NCBI GenBank assembly: GCA_021108375.1
Contig: JAIORA010000034.1
Location: forward strand, 186,001 to 250,000
Reading direction: 5' to 3'
From: Anaerohalosphaeraceae bacterium
GTDB taxonomy: Bacteria > Planctomycetota > Phycisphaerae > Sedimentisphaerales > UBA12454
Length of the DNA stretch: 64,000 nt
Shown here: piece by piece, positions 37,253 to 46,090 of the stretch
How the letters are laid out: every line of letters begins with the position of its first letter
How positions within the stretch are numbered: position 1 is the stretch's first letter
Notes under the pieces: model-generated
What the model saw: the letters and a program-made list of their open reading frames with translations, nothing else
Database searches by the model: none
Told to the model about the DNA's origin: nothing
Translations under genes and position numbers: made by a program

Positions 37253-38311
37253 TTATTTTCGAGGGGCGGTTGACTCGCGGATAATTAACTCAGGAGCTAA
37301 TTTTATCGACTGGCGTGGAGATGCCTGTTTTTCTTGTTGATTATCAGGATTTTCCTTAGCTGCTTCTATTTTTTTCATAAGTATTTTGACAGCGGTTTGG
37401 CCAATTTTGTAATGAGGAGAGCGGACGGTAGTCAGGGGAACCCGGAAAATATCTGCCGGGATAATGCCGTCAAAGCCGATTAATGACATATCATCAGGCA
37501 CACGAACACCGGCATCCATCAGCACATTCATTGCTCCTGAAGCCATTTCGTCATTGACGAACAGCACCGCGTCAGGCAGAGTGTCCATTGCCAAAATTTT
37601 CTGTCCTGCTATTTTGCCATATTCTTGTTTACTGTTGTTATCAATCGTAATCAGAAGTTCCTTGCTCATAGAGTCAAAGCCGTATTCCTGCATTGCCCGG
37701 CGATAACCGTTATATTTGTCCATTGCCGACGGTCCGGAAAAATCCGTGTAAACACAAGCGATGCGCCTGTGTCCAAGTTCGAGGAGGTGTTTCGCAGCCA
37801 GATAAGTACCAAACTCGACATCGTGTATTACGCTGTCAACATTCGCCATAAAAGCCTGTTTGCAGGCAACAAGAGGAAATCCTCGCGAAGATAACTCCTC
37901 TACTTCCTTTATAGTTTCTTTTGAAGCGACAGGTATGACGATAAGTCCATCTACTCTGCGAGAGAGAAAGCTTTTTATATATCCACGCTCTTGCTCCGGG
38001 TCAAAAGAGCTTATGCCAAGAATGATCTGATATTTATCTTTTGTTGCTTCGCTCTTGACTCCATCTACCACCATTGCGGTTGTCGGGCGCATAACATCTC
38101 TTACTATCATTCCTATGGTGAAAGTACTCTTACGGCTAATGTGGCGGGCGTAAAAGCTTGGTATGTAATTCAGCTCTTTAGCGGTAGCCAATACGTGCTT
38201 GCGGGTTTTTTCGCTTATCCCAATCTCGCGCGTACGGTTATTGAATACCACCGAAACCGTACTCTGAGAGACTTTTGCTTTTTCAGCTACCTGTTTAATG
38301 GATACCGGCAT
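37253..38311 (-). CDS. LacI/GalR-family transcription regulator
   Basis: The 352-residue protein has an N-terminal LacI helix-turn-helix (SIKQVAEKAKVSQSTVSVVF), a hinge region with YIPSFYARHISRKST, and a periplasmic-binding-protein-like sugar domain (IGMIVRDVMRPTTAM, RRVDGLIVIPV, FVNDEMASGAMNVL, MSLIGFDGIIPADIFRVPLTTV). It should bind a palindromic operator and release or bind it on sensing a sugar. It sits in the middle of the catabolic island and has its own promoter. The palindrome GCAACCGGTTGC at 44040 before the symporter is a candidate target. Confidence 0.93.
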   Translation of the reverse strand: MPVSIKQVAEKAKVSQSTVSVVFNNRTREIGISEKTRKHVLATAKELNYIPSFYARHISRKSTFTIGMIVRDVMRPTTAMVVDGVKSEATKDKYQIILGISSFDPEQERGYIKSFLSRRVDGLIVIPVASKETIKEVEELSSRGFPLVACKQAFMANVDSVIHDVEFGTYLAAKHLLELGHRRIACVYTDFSGPSAMDKYNGYRRAMQEYGFDSMSKELLITIDNNSKQEYGKIAGQKILAMDTLPDAVLFVNDEMASGAMNVLMDAGVRVPDDMSLIGFDGIIPADIFRVPLTTVRSPHYKIGQTAVKILMKKIEAAKENPDNQQEKQASPRQSIKLAPELIIRESTAPRK

Positions 38312-38416
38312 TATTCTCTGTTTCTTAAACTTAACCCTAATTTATTCCAAATTAAAATGAATGGCCTAATCTGCCTCAAACACTTTAGTGCAAATACAGG
38401 CCCAATACAACCATTA

Positions 38417-38445
38417 ACTATAGGTTATTTGTTGTAAAATGTCAA
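38417..38445 (-). promoter_or_regulatory. Promoter of the LacI-family gene
   Basis: On the minus strand TTGACA (38445-38440), 17 bp and TATAGT (38422-38417), about 105 bp before the start codon. Confidence 0.7.
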
Positions 38446-38705
38446 TGTTAAAGTTTTTTTTAGTGGCGATTCTGCAGAATCGCCTTACTCACGGGCCATT
38501 ATTTGTTGATATAACCTGTCGTAACTTCGTTGTTAGCAATATATTATGATATATAACTACGAGTGTTTTTCGTAGGGAGACTTTAACGCTGAAATTCGGT
38601 AAGTTTTTTTGTTGCCACAGGCAAGAGTGGTGAAAATGTAAGTGCTTGTAAATAAGCTGTTTGTGCAGATTTGCAGTATTTTTTTAGTAAAAACGAGTTT
38701 TCTTC

Positions 38706-38734
38706 TTGACTTATCTGCGATAAAGTCCTAAAGT
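38706..38734 (+). promoter_or_regulatory. Promoter of the PEP-CTERM gene
   Basis: TTGACT (38706-38711), 17 bp, TAAAGT (38729-38734). The surrounding TTCTTCTTGACTTATCTGCGA closely matches the promoter at 35709. Confidence 0.62.
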
Positions 38735-38824
38735 GCATTAGTACACACAGGTTTTTTTGTTGTGGTTCAAGGCGCAAAATGGTGAGTGTTTTGCCGAAAT
38801 CAATTTTTTTTGGAGGAACGGAAA

Positions 38825-39520
38825 ATGAGAATGAGAATGTTTTGTATGGTTGGCGTAGCTGTCTTGGCGATAGCTACGGCGAGTAACGCCACAATTTTGT
38901 ACGATGCTGGCGGCTTTGAGTCCCCCACTTTTAGCCTTGGCAGTGTTGATAGTCAGGATAGCTGGGTAGTGGACCATACCGTTGGCGATGTAAATGGCAC
39001 ATCCGCCCTTGTCGGTGACCAATCGCTGCTTTTACAGAAAGATGGCAGCACCGGCATAGTCCACAGGGACTTCACTGCCTCGACGACTTTTGTTACCCTC
39101 GAATTCAAGATGAATGTGTCGGTAAATGCCAAAAGAGCTCGAATTAAGGTAAAGAGTGGTGGAACGGAGATATGTGTGATGGGATTCGGTTCACACGATT
39201 TCTTTGCTATTGGTGACGGAGGTGCTGGTAATGTAACACAGTACTTAGGCGATTGGGATAAGGATCATACATACGATATCAAAATTGTAGCAGATATCGC
39301 TGCTCAGAGGTATGACTTTATCGTTAACGGCGAGACACTGGCTGATGATTATTACTTCAGCAGTGCCGCAACCCAGCTTGACAGAATTCGTTACGAAGCT
39401 CCTGATGGTGGTTTAGATGTTAGGGTTGATAGCTTGGTAATTAGTGATGTTCCAGAGCCGGCCACGATGGTACTGCTCGGATTAGGTAGTTTGGCTATGC
39501 TCAAAAGGCGTAAAGCGTAA
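38825..39520 (+). CDS. PEP-CTERM sorting domain protein with lectin-like domain
   Basis: The 231-residue protein starts at ATG 38825 after GGAGG. It has a signal peptide (cleavage near ASNA-TIL), one beta-rich LamG-like domain (FESPTFSLGSVDSQDSWVVD; FGSHDFFAIGDGGAGNVTQY) and the C-terminal sorting signal VPEPATMVLLGLGSLAMLKR with a basic tail. PEP-CTERM proteins are exported and processed by an exosortase, often in bacteria that make extracellular polysaccharide. The same N-terminal domain begins the proteins at 39750 and 55575, which carry dockerins instead. No exosortase gene is in the window. Confidence 0.87.
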   Translation: MRMRMFCMVGVAVLAIATASNATILYDAGGFESPTFSLGSVDSQDSWVVDHTVGDVNGTSALVGDQSLLLQKDGSTGIVHRDFTASTTFVTLEFKMNVSVNAKRARIKVKSGGTEICVMGFGSHDFFAIGDGGAGNVTQYLGDWDKDHTYDIKIVADIAAQRYDFIVNGETLADDYYFSSAATQLDRIRYEAPDGGLDVRVDSLVISDVPEPATMVLLGLGSLAMLKRRKA

Positions 39521-39552
39521 CAAGTAGTAAGTAGTAAAAAACAACAAGGACA

Positions 39553-39590
39553 GAGCAGGGGAGCGCGAGTCGCTCCTCTCTCTGCTTTTC
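39553..39590 (+). terminator. Probable terminator after the PEP-CTERM gene
   Basis: A hairpin AGCAGGGGAGCG/CGCTCCTCTCTCTGCT with loop CGAGT is followed by TTTTCT. It lies 33 bp after the stop codon. Confidence 0.55.
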
Positions 39591-39749
39591 TGATGTTTGT
39601 TGGGTGCAGGATTTTTTGTGGCGGTCGGGCCAGACGATATTTTTTATTTGCCTTATTATTTTAGTACTTTTTGGTGATAGCGTTTTTTAATGTACCGCCG
39701 CATCTAATAGATATTCAATAATTCTTATATGTTTAAGGAGTTGTATATT

Positions 39750-41102
39750 ATGAATACAAAAACTTTTTTTCCGATGGCAATAGTTCTTGTTGCAGTGTTC
39801 GGGATGCTTGTCACCGTAGCTGGGGCCGGGATTATTTATGAGACCGATTTCGAAGCCCCCACCTTTACTGCCGGCGATATTGATGGTCAGGATAGCTGGG
39901 TAGTGGAACACACCACAGGTATAATTAGTGATGCGAACGACGACCCCTGTTACGTTATCGCAGGCGTTCAGACACTAAATGTAGAAAAAGATGGTGGTAC
40001 TGCCATAGTCTATAGAGACTTCACTGCTCAGACAGGCAAGGTTATTATCGAATTTGATGCGAAGTTAGCAATAAATAACAAAAGAGCCCGAATTAAGGTG
40101 CTGAACGGTACTGATGAAATCTGTGTAATGGGATTCGGTTCACACGATTTCTTCGCAGTTGGTGACGGAGGTGCTGGTAATGTAACACAGTATCTGGGCA
40201 GTTGGTCTGCGAACACTGTATATGCTATCACAGTTGTGGCAGATATTGCTACCCAGAGGTACGACTTTATTGTTGACGGCGATACGCTGGCGGATGATTA
40301 CTACTTCAGTAGTACCGTAACCCAGCTTGACAGGCTTCGTTACGAGGGGCCGGATGGTGGTGCGACCTTTGCGGTTGACGATTTGGTAATAAACGATGGT
40401 ATTCCAGGTGTGGGGGTTCCTTCTCCTGCCGATGATGCTGAGGGTATTCCTTTTGCTGTAACATTGTCCTGGCAAGGGACTGGTATAGCGGACCCCTGTG
40501 GCCCTACCTATGATGTATATTTTGGTACTTCGGCGACCCCGCCGCTGGTATCTTCGGGACAGGAAGAGGAAACTTATGATGTTAGTGGTCTTGGTATGGG
40601 AACACCTCATTACTGGCGAATTGATATAATAGACCCCAATTTTGGGGGTACGCCTGTAACTTATACTGGCGATGTCTGGGACTTTACCACGATTGGGTAT
40701 AAAGCGTGGGGACCGAATCCTGGCAGGAACACAACGGATATTGTGTACACCGAAGTATTGAGTTGGGGAGCCGGTTATGGTTTTGATGGCGGCACCGGAG
40801 ACCTGCATAAGGTCTATTTTGGTACCAGCCAGGCCTTGGTAACAAGCCGTGATGCATCTGTATTTATCGGGAATCAGACAGGTAATACTTATGACCCTGA
40901 TCTGGATGTGGAGACACAGTATTATTGGTGTATTGATGAAGTTATTGACAGTACAACATATAGCGGTGATGTCTGGATATTTACCACCGAGTCTCCAATT
41001 TGTGTTCCGCGTTTGCAGGGCGACCTTAACGGTGATTGTGTTATTAATTTCAAGGACTTTGCCGCGATGGCAAGTGAGTGGTTGGTAGATACGACTTTAT
41101 AA
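39750..41102 (+). CDS. Secreted lectin-like protein with FN3-like repeats and dockerin
   Basis: The ATG at 39750 follows TAAGGAG; 450 residues. A signal peptide (VAGA-GII) leads to a LamG-like domain close to that of the PEP-CTERM neighbour (FGSHDFFAVGDGGAGNVTQY at nearly the same DNA sequence). Two FN3-like modules follow (PADDAEGIPFAVTLSWQG... HYWRIDIID; NPGRNTTDIVYTEVLSWGAG... YYWCIDEVID), then a dockerin-like end GDLNGDCVINFKDFAAMASE. It has no catalytic domain I can see and may be a binding or scaffold component outside the cell. Confidence 0.8.
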   Translation: MNTKTFFPMAIVLVAVFGMLVTVAGAGIIYETDFEAPTFTAGDIDGQDSWVVEHTTGIISDANDDPCYVIAGVQTLNVEKDGGTAIVYRDFTAQTGKVIIEFDAKLAINNKRARIKVLNGTDEICVMGFGSHDFFAVGDGGAGNVTQYLGSWSANTVYAITVVADIATQRYDFIVDGDTLADDYYFSSTVTQLDRLRYEGPDGGATFAVDDLVINDGIPGVGVPSPADDAEGIPFAVTLSWQGTGIADPCGPTYDVYFGTSATPPLVSSGQEEETYDVSGLGMGTPHYWRIDIIDPNFGGTPVTYTGDVWDFTTIGYKAWGPNPGRNTTDIVYTEVLSWGAGYGFDGGTGDLHKVYFGTSQALVTSRDASVFIGNQTGNTYDPDLDVETQYYWCIDEVIDSTTYSGDVWIFTTESPICVPRLQGDLNGDCVINFKDFAAMASEWLVDTTL

Positions 41103-41154
41103 AAGTTTAATCTTTTGATTTGTTCTCTTTTAAGTGATTAAGGAGTAATATATT

Positions 41155-43923
41155 ATGTATAGAAAAACGATATTTTTTGCAATGCTGTTCGTTGCGGCTG
41201 TTCTAATAACAGCCTCGGAGGGTAACGCTGCTGTTTTGTATGAGACCGGGTTTGAAGAACCTAACTTTGTTGATGGGCTTTCGGTTGACGGCAGAGAGAA
41301 CTGGAATACAATCAACAATGACTGCACTGCTTTATCAGACAATGCCATTACCGGCAGTATGTCGCTTGAGGTGGAAAGGATGGCTGCCAGCGATGCCTCC
41401 TGCTACAACCAATTTTCGGCCAGCGGGCTTGTAACAGTTGAATTCAAGTTCAAGGAGTACGATTGGGGAGCTGGTGAGACTGGCCAGGCACTTGCTTTTT
41501 ATCTTATGGACAATAATGATAAGCGTGGGGTGTCCATAACCTTTAAGGAAGTAACTGACCACAATTGTGTACTCACTGTCAATAACAGCGGTTCTGATAC
41601 TACGGTCAAAACTGGCCTTAGCGATGATACGGTGTACGCCATCAAGATAGAAGCGAGCGCATCAGCGCAGACGTACGATGTCTGGCTTGATGCCAGCGAT
41701 GGCAACGGTTTGGTATTGGTTGCTGATGATTTTGGTTTCCGGTATACCACCGGCAGCGAATTGACTCGCTTTAAATTATTTAGTAACGATGCAACTGATG
41801 TAGGTGTTTTTGATGATATACTAATTTCTGGTGCGGCTTACAGTGATATTGATTGGGAAGGCGACAACGGTGCCTGGAATGTAGCAGGTAACTGGGCAGG
41901 CCCGGCAGTTCCAACTGCTGCTCACGACGATTATGCTCGTATCCACGATGGCAACCCGTATATCAGTACCGGTATGGATGTAAATGCTGTCAGAGTATAT
42001 TTGGGTTCCGAGCCCGACGATGATGCTGAACTGGATATAACCGGCGGAAAGCTTTCGCTATTGGCACACAGTGGTTATGAACCAGTAATGTATGTCGGAT
42101 ATGATGTGAATTCTGCCGGAACACTCAATATGAGTGGTGGCGAGATTTATAGTGAATTGGATTTTCACGTCGCTAGAGTTGAAGGCAGTGTAGGTAATTT
42201 TACTATGTCCGGTGGTGCTCTGAATGTTGAAAGAGCAATTTTTATGGGTAATGATGGCGATGCTAATGTGATTATGAGTGCTGGTGCTATTACCTGTGGT
42301 GTCGCTGATGGCAATGGTGTCTTTAGAATAGGTGCGGACACCGAGTCAGAAAGCCATTTCCAACTTAACGGAGGAACCATTACAGTTTTAAATGGTCATA
42401 GCGGTTCATACTTCTATGTGGCTAAAAATTGCAGTTTTGATATGGCCGGTGGCACTTTAATTATTGATACAGAGGTTAACGATTTGAGTACCGCCAGTGT
42501 TGCTACTGGTGGTGGTGCTAGCCAAGGCGTTATTAGTGCTAAAAACGGTACCGCAAGATTTAGTTATGATGTCAACGATTCAAATGTTACCACAATAACG
42601 GTAGGCGACAGTCTTTGGGCTGGAAATCTCTTCCCTGAAAATGGGGATGAGGATGTTAATGTCTCTACTGTGCTGGCGTGGTATCCGCCTCTTGATGTAA
42701 CCAGTCCCACTTACAATGTCTATCTGGATACAGATCCTAATGTGGCGGATATGAATTTGATTTCTGCCGGCCAAAGCGGAACGACCTGTGAAGTCTGGCT
42801 GGATGAGAAAACTGTATATTACTGGCGTGTTGATGCCATTGACCCCAATAGCGGCAATCCTGTAACTCGCGAGGGTGAGGTATGGTCGTTCACTTCCCAG
42901 ACGTTTATTGATGGTCCTGATAACACATTGGTTAATCCGCTGGGTGGTACTGCGGCGTTCGCCATAACTGTGGATAACCGAGACCTCTCTATATCATCGT
43001 ACCAGTGGTACAAAGAGAGCACAGGAATTATTTCCGGTGCTGACACTAATGAACTGAGTATCACCAATGTTCAGGACAGTGATAAGGGTTATTATTATTG
43101 TAAGGTTAGCTCAGCCAAGGGTGATGCCAACTCGGTTTCGGGCAGGCTTTTAGTGCCTGAACTGCTGGCTCACTGGAAACTTGATGATGCTGGCGGCGAT
43201 ACAGCCTTAGAAGAAGTAAATCCAGGCGTGTATGACGGCGATCTTGTTGGTGATACGCGGTGGGCATTTGGCGAAAATGGCGGAGCAATTGTGCTCGACG
43301 GAGATGGCGATTATGTAGCTGCACCTGATAGCCGACACTTCCTGTTGAAGGAAGAGGTTACGTTAGCCTGTTGGGTAAATCTCCAATCAGATGAGAGTTG
43401 GCAGTTCATTTTAGGCAAAAGCGGTAAGAGTTATCAATTGAGAACGAGAAAGTATGAAAACACTGTTGGTGTCAGCTTATATATCAGTAGTACCCCCGTA
43501 TATGATGCTAATGGAACTGTTGATATAAACGATGGTCAGTGGCATCACATTGCCGGTGTATTTAACGGTGAGCAGTCCATTGTTTACGTAGATGGCGTTA
43601 AAGATGTCAACTTTGCAAATGTAGGGACTATAAACACGAGTCAGGGAGATGAGCCTGTCAGGATTGGTATGAATGATTCTGAACGGTCCGACCAATCCAC
43701 TGATGAGTTTACAGGGCTTATTGACGATGCTCGTATTTACACTTATGGTTTAAATGCTGTTGAGATAAGCAATCTCTACAATGATACCAAAAACACCCAT
43801 AATTGCGGCAGCAACCCGCCAGCAGCAGACCTCAACGGCGACTGTGTGGTTGATTTTAAAGACCTCGTCGGGATTGCGTACGATTGGCTGGATTGCACTC
43901 TCAGTAATGGTGATTGTCCGTAG
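41155..43923 (+). CDS. Multi-domain secreted adhesin-like protein (beta-helix-like, FN3-like, Ig-like, LamG, dockerin)
   Basis: The 922-residue protein has a signal peptide (SEGNA-AVL), an N-terminal lectin-like domain, a repetitive part with TLNMSGGEIYSEL, NFTMSGGALNVERAIFMG and HFQLNGGTITVLNG that looks like a beta-helix built from N-x-(S/N)-GG-x-(I/L) units, an FN3-like module (STVLAWYPPLDVTSPTYNVY), an Ig-like module (YQWYKESTG... DSDKGYYYCKV), a LamG domain (LLAHWKLDDAGGDTALEE... GLIDDARIYTYGLNAVEI) and a dockerin-like end (ADLNGDCVVDFKDLVGIAYD). It is probably for binding carbohydrate or surfaces. AAGGAG precedes the ATG, and a strong terminator follows. Confidence 0.8.
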   Translation: MYRKTIFFAMLFVAAVLITASEGNAAVLYETGFEEPNFVDGLSVDGRENWNTINNDCTALSDNAITGSMSLEVERMAASDASCYNQFSASGLVTVEFKFKEYDWGAGETGQALAFYLMDNNDKRGVSITFKEVTDHNCVLTVNNSGSDTTVKTGLSDDTVYAIKIEASASAQTYDVWLDASDGNGLVLVADDFGFRYTTGSELTRFKLFSNDATDVGVFDDILISGAAYSDIDWEGDNGAWNVAGNWAGPAVPTAAHDDYARIHDGNPYISTGMDVNAVRVYLGSEPDDDAELDITGGKLSLLAHSGYEPVMYVGYDVNSAGTLNMSGGEIYSELDFHVARVEGSVGNFTMSGGALNVERAIFMGNDGDANVIMSAGAITCGVADGNGVFRIGADTESESHFQLNGGTITVLNGHSGSYFYVAKNCSFDMAGGTLIIDTEVNDLSTASVATGGGASQGVISAKNGTARFSYDVNDSNVTTITVGDSLWAGNLFPENGDEDVNVSTVLAWYPPLDVTSPTYNVYLDTDPNVADMNLISAGQSGTTCEVWLDEKTVYYWRVDAIDPNSGNPVTREGEVWSFTSQTFIDGPDNTLVNPLGGTAAFAITVDNRDLSISSYQWYKESTGIISGADTNELSITNVQDSDKGYYYCKVSSAKGDANSVSGRLLVPELLAHWKLDDAGGDTALEEVNPGVYDGDLVGDTRWAFGENGGAIVLDGDGDYVAAPDSRHFLLKEEVTLACWVNLQSDESWQFILGKSGKSYQLRTRKYENTVGVSLYISSTPVYDANGTVDINDGQWHHIAGVFNGEQSIVYVDGVKDVNFANVGTINTSQGDEPVRIGMNDSERSDQSTDEFTGLIDDARIYTYGLNAVEISNLYNDTKNTHNCGSNPPAADLNGDCVVDFKDLVGIAYDWLDCTLSNGDCP

Positions 43924-43966
43924 TTGCTAAAGTGGTTATAGTTTATTTGTTGTTAATAATGTGTTC

Positions 43967-43992
43967 AAACCGCCCCGGTAGCGGGGCGGTTT
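43967..43992 (+). terminator. Strong hairpin terminator
   Basis: Arms AAACCGCCCCG (43967-43977) and CGGGGCGGTTT (43982-43992) with loop GTAG. It lies 44 bp after the adhesin-like gene and separates it from the symporter operon. Confidence 0.8.
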
Positions 43993-44025
43993 GTGCATTT
44001 ATTGGCAGATGGGATTTTTTTTAGC

Positions 44026-44054
44026 TTGACATTGCCATCGCAACCGGTTGCAAT
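44026..44054 (+). promoter_or_regulatory. Symporter-operon promoter overlapped by a LacI-type operator
   Basis: TTGACA (44026-44031), 17 bp, TGCAAT (44049-44054). The perfect 12-base palindrome GCAACCGGTTGC (44040-44051) covers the end of the spacer and the -10. Its central CG and CAACCGGTTG form are those of LacI/GalR-family operators. Binding there should block transcription of the whole downstream run. Confidence 0.7.
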
Positions 44055-44096
44055 AGACAAATAGATCAATGGATGACTGGGGGTGCCTGATTGAGT

Positions 44097-44118
44097 TTTT
44101 ACCCTTATGAGGGTAAAA
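44097..44118 (+). promoter_or_regulatory. Leader hairpin before the symporter gene
   Basis: TTTTACCCT and AGGGTAAAA pair around TATG in the untranslated leader, 37 bp before the start codon. The sequence just after the stem is shared with 35655-35695. There is no T-run suited to a terminator; a role in RNA control or stability is possible. Confidence 0.4.
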
Positions 44119-44154
44119 TCGTACCCTGAAGCTATATTTTAGGAAAGGTTTTTT

Positions 44155-46059
44155 ATGAATTGGTTGGACTGGACGGTAATTAGCGTTTTTTGTGTATCGA
44201 TTGTGATTATAGGTATGTCGTTCGTCAAGCGCAGTAGCGGCAGTATGGTTGACTTCTTTCTGGCTGGCAGAAAACTGCCCTGGTGGCTTGCGGGGCTTTC
44301 AATGCTGGCTACGAATTTCGGTTCAGATACGCCATTACATCAGGCGGGTAATGCACGCAAGGAAGGATTGACAGCTTTTTGGTTTTACCTCAGAGGCGTG
44401 ATAGGCGAGTTGTCATTAGCATTCCTTTTTGCTCGTCTCTGGCGCAGAGCCAAGGTACTCACAGATGTTGAGTTTTTCGAACTTCGGCACGGCAAAGGTT
44501 GTGCTACCGCACTGCGGGTCATTATTGCTTCGTATAACTGTTTTCTTTTTGTCCCGCTAAAAATAGGTCTTTTCACTTTGGCAATGTGTAAAATTGCCAA
44601 GGTTATCTTTGAAATGCCTGACACAGTGGCTCTGCTTGGTTATTCGTTTGACGCTCATATGTTGATAGCAATCACTATGGTTCTTTTTGCCTTGATGTAC
44701 TCGGCAACATCCGGGCTTTGGGGTGTTGCGATTACCGACTTTATTGAATGGTTTATCGCTATATTTGGGACGTATGTTCTTCTGGTTCTGGTTTACAGGG
44801 AAGTTGGCGGGCCGAGCGCAATGGTTGCTCAACTGCAAGAATTGATGGCTGACGGAACATTGCCTTCAGGCTTTACCAAGATTACGCCTAAAACATTTCT
44901 TTCGCCTGTGTTGATAATGATGTTTATTCCCTGGTGGTGGTTTAATGCAGGCAGTCTTGCGCCAGCTCAAAGGTTAATGGCCTGTCGTAGCGAAAAAGAT
45001 GCAATGCTCTCACAACTTATGCGTACAATACTAAATAATGTGGTGCGCTCCTGGCCATGGATTATTTGCGGAATCGGTTCGATAATCATTTTTGCTAATG
45101 TTTACGTTGCGAATCCCAATGATGCTTATCCGATGTTGATTTACAAACTTATGCCGCACGGCCTGTTAGGCCTGATGATGGCTTCTTTTTTAGCGGCCTT
45201 TTTGTCATCAACAGATACATATCTGAATCTTGGTTCGGCATATTTTATGAACGATTTATACCGTCGATTCCTTGTTAAGGATAAAAGCGAGCATCATTAT
45301 GTTACTGCCTCGCGGTTAACCACAGTTGTTCTGGCGATTATGGGCATTATTGTTGTCCTGCTGTTTAGTGACGTTTTTGAGTTGTTCAAATTCCTGGCAA
45401 AAATTCTAGCTGGTGTAGGTATAATTAAGGCTTTGAGATGGTACTGGTGGCGTATTAACGGCCCAGCCGAACTTGCCGCGACAATAGCGGCCGTTGTAAC
45501 TTCAACAACATTTTTTATAATGAAGTCATTCTATTTTACAGCCGAACGCGTTGTCCAAATAGCGGATGGCGTTATTCCGACAACAGGAGTTCGTCCGCCG
45601 GCACAGTGGCTTATTGATACTTTTCATATCACAGAACCGCTTTTGCCGAGCCTTTTATATTTTATTGTAGAGATTAATTTGATTGCGGTTATAGGTGTGA
45701 TAGTTTGGATAACAACGATGTATCTTACCAAGCCTGACTCGACAGAAGCGTTGAAAGAATACTATCGTCGTGTACGGCCGGCAGGTCCCGGTTGGAAACC
45801 GATAGCAAAATTATGCCCTGAAGTAAAAATTACCGATAGCCTTTCCGCGGATTTCCTTGCCTGGTTTATAGGCTGTGTGTTCTGTTATTCGTTAGTTTTC
45901 GCTGTTGGTGCGGCGTATTTTGTTCGCTGGAAACTGGTAGCGGTTATGGCAGTGATTGGTATCGTATCCGGCATCCTGCTCAAGTACAAGATTCTTGACC
46001 GTTATGACCGAATGGCTGCCATAGACCGTGAATTGGAAATGGAAGAAAAACATAATTAG
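44155..46059 (+). CDS. Sodium:solute symporter (SSS family)
   Basis: The 634-residue protein has 13-14 membrane segments and SSS features: DFFLAGRKLPWWLAGLSMLA, the sodium-site region ATNFGSD, YSATSGLWGVAITDFIEWFI, and WRRAKVLTDVEFFELRHG. It should import a small solute with sodium across the inner membrane. A long region around residues 440-560 lies between the last segments. It is the first gene after the LacI-type operator, and the glycosidase-like gene follows at once, so the substrate is probably a breakdown product of that enzyme. Sugar transport is inferred from context; SSS proteins also carry amino acids and vitamins. Confidence 0.9.
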   Translation: MNWLDWTVISVFCVSIVIIGMSFVKRSSGSMVDFFLAGRKLPWWLAGLSMLATNFGSDTPLHQAGNARKEGLTAFWFYLRGVIGELSLAFLFARLWRRAKVLTDVEFFELRHGKGCATALRVIIASYNCFLFVPLKIGLFTLAMCKIAKVIFEMPDTVALLGYSFDAHMLIAITMVLFALMYSATSGLWGVAITDFIEWFIAIFGTYVLLVLVYREVGGPSAMVAQLQELMADGTLPSGFTKITPKTFLSPVLIMMFIPWWWFNAGSLAPAQRLMACRSEKDAMLSQLMRTILNNVVRSWPWIICGIGSIIIFANVYVANPNDAYPMLIYKLMPHGLLGLMMASFLAAFLSSTDTYLNLGSAYFMNDLYRRFLVKDKSEHHYVTASRLTTVVLAIMGIIVVLLFSDVFELFKFLAKILAGVGIIKALRWYWWRINGPAELAATIAAVVTSTTFFIMKSFYFTAERVVQIADGVIPTTGVRPPAQWLIDTFHITEPLLPSLLYFIVEINLIAVIGVIVWITTMYLTKPDSTEALKEYYRRVRPAGPGWKPIAKLCPEVKITDSLSADFLAWFIGCVFCYSLVFAVGAAYFVRWKLVAVMAVIGIVSGILLKYKILDRYDRMAAIDRELEMEEKHN

Positions 46060-46090
46060 CAAAATTTATTGTAATTTGAAAGAAGTCGTT

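Larger units (their letters stand above)
38312..38824. other. Divergent regulatory region between lacI-type gene and PEP-CTERM gene
   Basis: It holds the regulator's promoter (38417-38445), a perfect 20-base palindrome GGCGATTCTGCAGAATCGCC at 38465-38484 with no T-run on its 3' side on either strand, and the PEP-CTERM promoter (38706-38734). The octamer CTAAAGTG occurs at the latter's -10 and, on the minus strand, in the regulator's leader (38384-38391). Confidence 0.55.

Noticed and set aside
38465-38484. Perfect palindrome GGCGATTCTGCAGAATCGCC as a terminator
   Set aside because: The T-run lies on its 5' side on the plus strand and becomes an A-run after the hairpin on the minus strand, so it does not fit a Rho-independent terminator in either direction.
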